Origin: Frankia sp. AgB32 | Lineage (GTDB): Bacteria; Actinomycetota; Actinomycetes; Frankiales; Frankiaceae | Direction of reading: 5' to 3' | NCBI RefSeq assembly: GCF_023243045.1 | Contig: NZ_JALKFX010000007.1 | Span: 46,608-110,607, forward strand | DNA: 64,000 nucleotides | Part shown: in pieces, positions 59,263 to 64,000 of the stretch | Position numbering within the stretch: the first letter of the stretch is position 1 | Layout of the letters: every line of letters starts with the position of its first letter | Translations under genes and position numbers: made by a program | The notes under the pieces: model-generated | What the model was told of the DNA's origin: nothing | Databases searched by the model: none | Seen by the model: only the letters and a program-made list of their open reading frames with translations

Positions 59263-62200
59263 GCACCCTCGGTACGGGCGGGGCGATCCCACGCCAGCCG
59301 CTGCTGCCCGGGTTCGGCGCCGACCCGGCCGACGACGGGGACGGCGGGCCGGTCGGGCGCCAGCTCGACCCCGACGACCTGCGGGAACTGCTGGAGGTTC
59401 CGTACACGGACGAGCAGATCGCCGCCGCCACCGCCCCACTGGCACCCGGGGTGATCGTCGCCGGCGCGGGCTCCGGGAAGACCTCGGTGATGGCGGCCCG
59501 GGTGGTGTGGCTGGTGTCCACCGGCCAGGTGCGCGCCGAGCAGGTCCTTGGGCTGACCTTCACGACCAAGGCGGCGGCGGAGCTCGCCGGGCGGGTCCGG
59601 CTGGCCCTGCGCAGGGCCGGCGCCGCCGAGGTGGGTGACTGGACGGGCGCGCCCGGGTCGGCGGCGGGAGCGTCGGACGAGGCCGACGGTGAGCCGACCG
59701 TCGCCACCTACCATGCCTTCGCCGGCCGGCTCGTCGTCGACAACGCGCTGCGCCTCGGCCTGGAACCGGACATCGCGCTGATCTCCGGCGCGGCGCGGTA
59801 CCAGCTCGCCGCGCGGGTCGCGCGGGCCCACGGCGGGGCGGTGCGCGCGCTGACCCGGCCCCTCGCCGCGGTCGTCGGCGAGATCGTCGCGCTCGACGCC
59901 GAGATGAGTGAGCATCTCGTCGACCCGTACCGGCTCGTCGTCCACGACGAGGAGTTCGAGGAACAGATCGCGGCCGCGCGGGCCGCGGCGGCGGCCCGGC
60001 CGCGGACCAAGGGCGTCCAGGACCGGCTGCGGCGCTGGGCGCTCGCCGCCCGCGGGCGGAGCGAACTCGCAGCGCTGGTCGCCGAGTACCGCGCGGCCCG
60101 CCGCGAGCGGGACGTGCTCGACTTCGGCGACCAGGTCACCTACGCCGCCCGCCTCGCCGAGTCGATACCGGAGGTCGGCCGGGCCGAACGGGCCCGCGCC
60201 GCGGTCGTCCTGCTCGACGAGTACCAGGACACCTCCGTCGCCCAGCGCCGCATGCTGACCGGCCTGTTCGGCGGCGGACACCCGGTCACCGCGGTCGGTG
60301 ACCCCTGCCAGGCGATCTACGGCTGGCGCGGCGCGTCGGTCGCGAACCTCGACCACTTTCCGAGCCACTTCCCGCGCGCGGACGGCACGCCGGCGGTCGT
60401 CTACGAGCTGTCCGTGAACCAGCGCAGCGGCGGGCGGCTCCTCGAGCTCGCCAACACCGTCGCGGCGCCGCTGCGGGCCCGCCACCGCGTCGTCGAGCTG
60501 CGTCCCCGGGCGGACGTCGCCGAGCGCGGCGAGACGGTCGTCGCCCTGCACGAGACGTGGGCGCAGGAGGTGTCCTGGATCGCCGCGCGGCTGCGCCGGG
60601 TGGTCGACGCGGGCACCTCGCCCGGGGACATCGCCGTGCTCGTCCGGGCCCGCGGGGACATCCCCCCGCTGCTCACCGCCATGCAGGGGGCGGGCCTGCC
60701 GGTCGAGGTCGTCGGGCTGACCGGCCTGCTCACCGTGCCCGAGGTCGCCGAGATCGTGGCGATGCTGGAGGTCCTCGACGCCCCGACGGCGAACGCGGCG
60801 CTGGTCCGGCTGCTCACCGGCCCGCGGCTGCGTCTCGGCACCCGGGACCTCGCCGCGCTCGGCCGCCGCGCCCGCGAGGTCGTGCGCCGCCCGACCGACT
60901 CGCCGGCCCCGCCCGACGTGCCAGCACCGGTCGACCCGGCCGGCGGCGGCGCGGGCGACGAGCCGGGGGGGATGGAACCGGACCCGCCGGGGCGGGAGGA
61001 TCCGCTCACGGCGGCGGTCGCCGACGTCGACCCGGCGGACGTGGTCGCGCTGTCCGACGTCCTCGGCGATCCCGGGCCGGAGATGTCCGTGGAGGGCCGG
61101 CTGCGGCTGCGCCGGCTCGCCGCGGAGATCGCGGACCTGCGCGGACATATCGGCGAGGGCCTGCTCGACCTGCTGCACCGGGTCATCGCCACGATCGGCC
61201 TGGACGTGGAACTCACCGCCTCCGAGGCGGCCGTGCGCGCCCGCCGCCAGGAGAACGTCGCGGCCTTCCTCGACGTCGCCGCCGCGTTCACCGACCCGGA
61301 CGGGACGACGTCGCTGCACGCGTTCCTCGGCTTCCTGCGCGCGGCCCGCGAACACGAGCGCGGCCTCGACGTCACCGGCCCGTCCGGCGCGAACGCCGTC
61401 GCCCTGATGACGATGCACCGGTCCAAGGGCCTCGAATGGGAGGTCGTCGCCGTGCCGAACCTGAGCCGGACGGTCTTCCCGGACGTCACCGTCCGCGACC
61501 AGTGGACGACCTCGGCGGGGGTCCTGCCGGTGCCGCTGCGCGGCGACGCGGCCGACCTGCCGGCCGTCATCGCGTCCGACCAGAAGGCCGACCACGACGC
61601 GTTCGCCGCGGACGCCGCCGCCTACGCCGAGCGGGAGGAACGCCGCCTCGCCTACGTCGCGGTGACCCGGGCCAAGTCGCTGCTGCTCGCCAGCGGCCAC
61701 TGGTGGGGGCCGACGCAGAAACGCCCGCGCGGCGCGTCGGTGTTCCTCGACGAGCTCGCCGGGCACGCCCGGGCTGGCGGCGGGCGGGTCGAGCACTGGG
61801 CGCCGAAGCCGCCGGAACGCCTCAACCCGGCGCTCGCCACCCCCCGCGAGTTCGTCTGGCCGGCGCCGTACGAGCAGGAACCGTACGCGCGCCGCCGCGA
61901 GGCCGCCCTGGAGGTCCTCGCCCGCCTGGACGCCGCACTCGCCGCCCTGCCGGACGGCGGCGACGGAACACCGGGCGGTGACGACCCGGACACGCGCGTC
62001 CCCGCGGACGACGGCCGAGCCCGGACCGACCCCGACGAGAGTGAGCCCGCGGCCGGTACCGGCGATGACGGGACTGCGCCCGGCGGCGGCGAAGGCGGCG
62101 ATCCGCCGGGGCTGACCGGGCCTGACCGGGCGCTGCTCGCCGAGCTGGACCGGGAGGCGGCGCTGCTGCTCGCCGAGGAACGGGCGGCCCGCATCCCGAT

Positions 62201-62825
62201 GCTCGACGTGCCCCTGCCGGCGAACCTGACCGCCTCGGAGATCGTCCGGATGCACGCCGACCCGGCGGCGTTCGCCCGTGAGCTCGTCCGGCCGCTGCCA
62301 CGCCAGCCGGTGGCGGCGGCCCGGCGCGGCAGCCGCTTCCACGCCTGGGTCGAGGAGCTGTTCGACCACCGGGCGCTGATCGGCGACGACGACCTGCCCG
62401 GCGCCCGCGACGCCGAGCTGACCGAGGACGACCTGGGTGAGCTGCGCGAGGCGTTCCTGCGCACCCCGTACGGCGCCCGCCGGCCGTTCGCGATCGAGGA
62501 GCCCTTCGAGCTCCCGCTCGCCGGGCGGATCGTGCGCGGTCGCATCGACGCCGTCTACGACCTCGGCGGCGGCCGCTGGGAGGGCGTCGACTGGAAGACC
62601 GGCCCGGCCGCCGCCGACGAACTCCAGCTCGCGGTCTACCGGCTGGCCTGGGCCCGGCTGCGCGGCGTCGACCCGTCCGCCGTCGACGCGGCCTTCCTCT
62701 ACGTCCGCTCCGGCGCGGTGGTCCGCCCGGCGCCCCTGTCCGAACAGGAGCTGGCCGAACTGCTCACGTCGCCGGCCGACCTGGCGGATCAGCGGCCACC
62801 ACCACGTCAGCGACCACACAGCTGA
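59259..62825 (+). CDS. adnB: AdnB subunit of helicase-nuclease AdnAB
   Basis: A 1188-residue UvrD-like helicase-nuclease and partner of AdnA. Helicase motifs: AGAGSGKT with K74, LLDEYQDTSVAQRRM, VGDPCQAIYGWRGAS, LMTMHRSKGLEWEVV and YVAVTRAKSLLL. Nuclease residues include H in GSRFHAWVEELF, the RGRIDAVYDLGG strand and D1111/K1113 in VDWKTGP. A charged low-complexity stretch (about 905-955) separates the domains. It begins within the adnA stop codon, so subunits are made in balance. Its last 62 bases overlap the convergent phosphatase gene. Confidence 0.93.
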   Translation: MSTLGTGGAIPRQPLLPGFGADPADDGDGGPVGRQLDPDDLRELLEVPYTDEQIAAATAPLAPGVIVAGAGSGKTSVMAARVVWLVSTGQVRAEQVLGLTFTTKAAAELAGRVRLALRRAGAAEVGDWTGAPGSAAGASDEADGEPTVATYHAFAGRLVVDNALRLGLEPDIALISGAARYQLAARVARAHGGAVRALTRPLAAVVGEIVALDAEMSEHLVDPYRLVVHDEEFEEQIAAARAAAAARPRTKGVQDRLRRWALAARGRSELAALVAEYRAARRERDVLDFGDQVTYAARLAESIPEVGRAERARAAVVLLDEYQDTSVAQRRMLTGLFGGGHPVTAVGDPCQAIYGWRGASVANLDHFPSHFPRADGTPAVVYELSVNQRSGGRLLELANTVAAPLRARHRVVELRPRADVAERGETVVALHETWAQEVSWIAARLRRVVDAGTSPGDIAVLVRARGDIPPLLTAMQGAGLPVEVVGLTGLLTVPEVAEIVAMLEVLDAPTANAALVRLLTGPRLRLGTRDLAALGRRAREVVRRPTDSPAPPDVPAPVDPAGGGAGDEPGGMEPDPPGREDPLTAAVADVDPADVVALSDVLGDPGPEMSVEGRLRLRRLAAEIADLRGHIGEGLLDLLHRVIATIGLDVELTASEAAVRARRQENVAAFLDVAAAFTDPDGTTSLHAFLGFLRAAREHERGLDVTGPSGANAVALMTMHRSKGLEWEVVAVPNLSRTVFPDVTVRDQWTTSAGVLPVPLRGDAADLPAVIASDQKADHDAFAADAAAYAEREERRLAYVAVTRAKSLLLASGHWWGPTQKRPRGASVFLDELAGHARAGGGRVEHWAPKPPERLNPALATPREFVWPAPYEQEPYARRREAALEVLARLDAALAALPDGGDGTPGGDDPDTRVPADDGRARTDPDESEPAAGTGDDGTAPGGGEGGDPPGLTGPDRALLAELDREAALLLAEERAARIPMLDVPLPANLTASEIVRMHADPAAFARELVRPLPRQPVAAARRGSRFHAWVEELFDHRALIGDDDLPGARDAELTEDDLGELREAFLRTPYGARRPFAIEEPFELPLAGRIVRGRIDAVYDLGGGRWEGVDWKTGPAAADELQLAVYRLAWARLRGVDPSAVDAAFLYVRSGAVVRPAPLSEQELAELLTSPADLADQRPPPRQRPHS

Positions 62826-63669
62826 TGTTGTCCGCCCCGCCGGCCGCCCTCGCCAGCGCGACGAGTTCGTGCACCGTCCGCTCCGGCTCGGCGCCCCCGG
62901 TCAGGACTCGCCGCAGCGCGGCCGGCGGCACGGCACCCGACAGCCCGTCCGAGCAGAGCAGGTAGCGGTCGCCCCGCCGCACCTCGCGAAACCCAAGGTC
63001 GGGAAGCACGCCGGGGCCACCGTCGAGGGCCCGGAGCAACAGCATCCGCTGCGGGTGGGCCGAGGTCTCCGCAGGCTGTAGCCGCCCGTCCTCGACCATC
63101 GCCTGGACGAGAGTGTGATCCTGGGTGATCTGACGCAGCTCGCCGTCTCGTAGCAGGTAGGCGCGGGAATCGCCGATGTGGACGAAGGCCAGTGCCGATC
63201 CGGTCCACAACAGCGCGGTGAGCGTCGTGCCGATCGGGTGCGATGCAAGGCTCTGATCACCGGCGGCCGGCCCAGGGCTGCCGCCCAGGTCCGGGATCGG
63301 GCCGTACGGGACCTCCCGGGCGACCGAGATGGCCGGGGCCGACTGGCCGACCAGCGCACGTACCGCCTGGTTCGCGCGGGTGAGCGCGTCGGCGAGAAAC
63401 GGGAGCAGCTCATCGGGGCGCACCGCCGTGGGGTCCAGCTGGCGTAGGGCGCCGACGGCCGCCGCTCCGGCTTCGGCCCCCGCGGGGCCGAAGCCGTCCG
63501 CCACCGCGAGGACCCCCGAACCGGCGTGCACAGCGTCCTGATTACCTGGGCGGACCAGGCCCTGGTCGGACAGCGCGGCGTGCCGCAGTGTCAGTCGTTC
63601 GCCCGCGATGACCCGCGCGGCGGGATCGGCGGGGTGGGCGGGGTGGGGGATCGGAGAGTTCACGGGCAT
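62764..63669 (-). CDS. PP2C-family Ser/Thr protein phosphatase
   Basis: A 301-residue PPM phosphatase. Metal-site motifs are DQGLVRPGNQDAV (usually NED), LAVADGFGPAG (usually DGMGG), ALAFVHIGDSRAYLLRDG, LLCSDGLSGAV and AGGADNISCVV. It would reverse Ser/Thr kinase signalling in the cytosol. The sequence GNQDAV and DGFGPAG are slightly atypical but keep the aspartates. It starts at ATG 63669, overlapping the end of the MerR-like gene by 10 bases, so the pair is co-transcribed. Confidence 0.88.
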   Translation of the reverse strand: MPVNSPIPHPAHPADPAARVIAGERLTLRHAALSDQGLVRPGNQDAVHAGSGVLAVADGFGPAGAEAGAAAVGALRQLDPTAVRPDELLPFLADALTRANQAVRALVGQSAPAISVAREVPYGPIPDLGGSPGPAAGDQSLASHPIGTTLTALLWTGSALAFVHIGDSRAYLLRDGELRQITQDHTLVQAMVEDGRLQPAETSAHPQRMLLLRALDGGPGVLPDLGFREVRRGDRYLLCSDGLSGAVPPAALRRVLTGGAEPERTVHELVALARAAGGADNISCVVADVVVAADPPGRPAT

Positions 63670-64000
63670 GGTGATGTCCTTTCGGCCCCTGGCCTCAGCT
63701 CGGCCAAGGTGCTCGACGAGGATGGCGGCCAGCGGCCAGCGGCCAGCGGGCGGCGGGCGGCGGTCGTCCGCTCGGCCTCGGCCCAGAACAGACCGATCTC
63801 CGTGGCCGCGGCGGCGGGGTCGAGCCCGCAGACTCGCCGGATACGCGCGAGAGGCATGTCCAACCGGCGCAGCCAGGCCACCAGCCGGGCCCGCTCCAGC
63901 TGATGCGGAGAGTAACGCCGGTACCGTTGCGAGTCATGAAGCATGAGTAAGCCTCTGCCTCGCAGCCGTCGTCGACAGGACGGCGCTCCCGGTCTGACCC
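63660..64000 (-). CDS. MerR-like regulator, 5' end beyond the window
   Basis: The visible part contains RYRRYSPHQLERARLVAWLR and RLDMPLARIRRVCGLDP, matching the second half of the MerR winged-helix domain, then a helix (EIGLFWAEAERTTAARR) and an Arg/Pro/Ser-rich end. The frame remains open to position 64000, so the first half of the DNA-binding domain probably lies outside. An internal ATG at 63944 would give only a truncated domain. It overlaps the PP2C start, suggesting a regulator/phosphatase unit. Confidence 0.65.
   Translation of the reverse strand, partial: VRPGAPSCRRRLRGRGLLMLHDSQRYRRYSPHQLERARLVAWLRRLDMPLARIRRVCGLDPAAAATEIGLFWAEAERTTAARRPLAAGRWPPSSSSTLAELRPGAERTSPCP

Noticed and set aside
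55855..62819. Very long minus-strand open frames (over 1100 residues each) opposite adnA and adnB
   Set aside because: They are Arg/Pro/Gly/Ala-rich, have no recognisable domain and simply mirror GC-rich codons of the real genes, which carry full helicase and nuclease motifs.
1..64000. tRNA, rRNA or riboswitch genes
   Set aside because: By eye I found no cloverleaf with a T-loop and acceptor pairing, no rRNA signature and no recognisable riboswitch core in the intergenic gaps; a covariance-model search would be needed to be sure.

Overview
The window is very GC-rich, dense, mostly bacterial coding DNA with frequent GTG/TTG starts and 4-base ATGA/GTGA overlaps. It encodes an actinobacterial gene set: the SigE/RseA/HtrA/TatB run, DUF3117, DUF3107, DUF6758, MoeZ, AdnAB, Ku/LigD-type end joining and a MhuD-like heme oxygenase. 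Gene content, order and protein style resemble Frankia or a close relative. This assignment is by recognition; no rRNA is present to confirm it.

Layout. 0-0.9 kb has no recognisable gene but carries a small inverted-repeat element (copy A). 0.9-2.3 kb is an isolated PGM1-like ATP-grasp peptide ligase. 2.4-15.7 kb is a conserved envelope-stress neighbourhood: FolP2-like protein, DivIVA-motif protein, DUF3117, PepA, O-methyltransferase, sigE-rseA-htrA-tatB and mrp; element copy B lies between tatB and mrp. 16-20.8 kb holds MarR, PHP, aldehyde dehydrogenase, DUF6758 and a lipid kinase-like gene.

20.9-26.7 kb is an accessory, lower-GC segment. It has a minus-strand cassette (ACP-GNAT fusion, fatty-acyl-AMP ligase, NTF2-fold protein) followed by a secreted protein, and is bordered by broken IS630 and IS1380 transposases. 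This cassette is the best candidate for an undescribed pathway. 26.9-34.5 kb carries ctaD, a PhoD phosphatase, an NTF2-like protein, a SUFU protein, a double-TerD protein and a YkuD-fold protein. 34.6-36.6 kb is an MgtE-N/CBS protein plus DUF1003 protein, ended by element copy C, whose perfect 13-bp terminal inverted repeat overlaps the DUF1003 stop codon. 36.9-38.3 kb has a chorismate mutase and a decayed HxlR/MFS locus.

38.3-64 kb is a conserved genome-maintenance neighbourhood: PD-(D/E)XK protein, aminotransferase, MhuD-like protein, two CNNM/HlyC-type membrane proteins, a ParA-like ATPase with a zinc-ribbon partner, a DEAD-box helicase (apparently starting at CTG), a ferritin-like protein, DUF3107, TetR, LigD-type polymerase domain divergent from Ku, CsbD, MoeZ, an alkyltransferase-like protein, an SDR, the AdnA/AdnB helicase-nuclease pair, and a PP2C phosphatase with a MerR-like gene running off the right edge. 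DNA repair is strongly represented: Ku, the LigD domain, the ATL protein, AdnAB and the PD-(D/E)XK protein.
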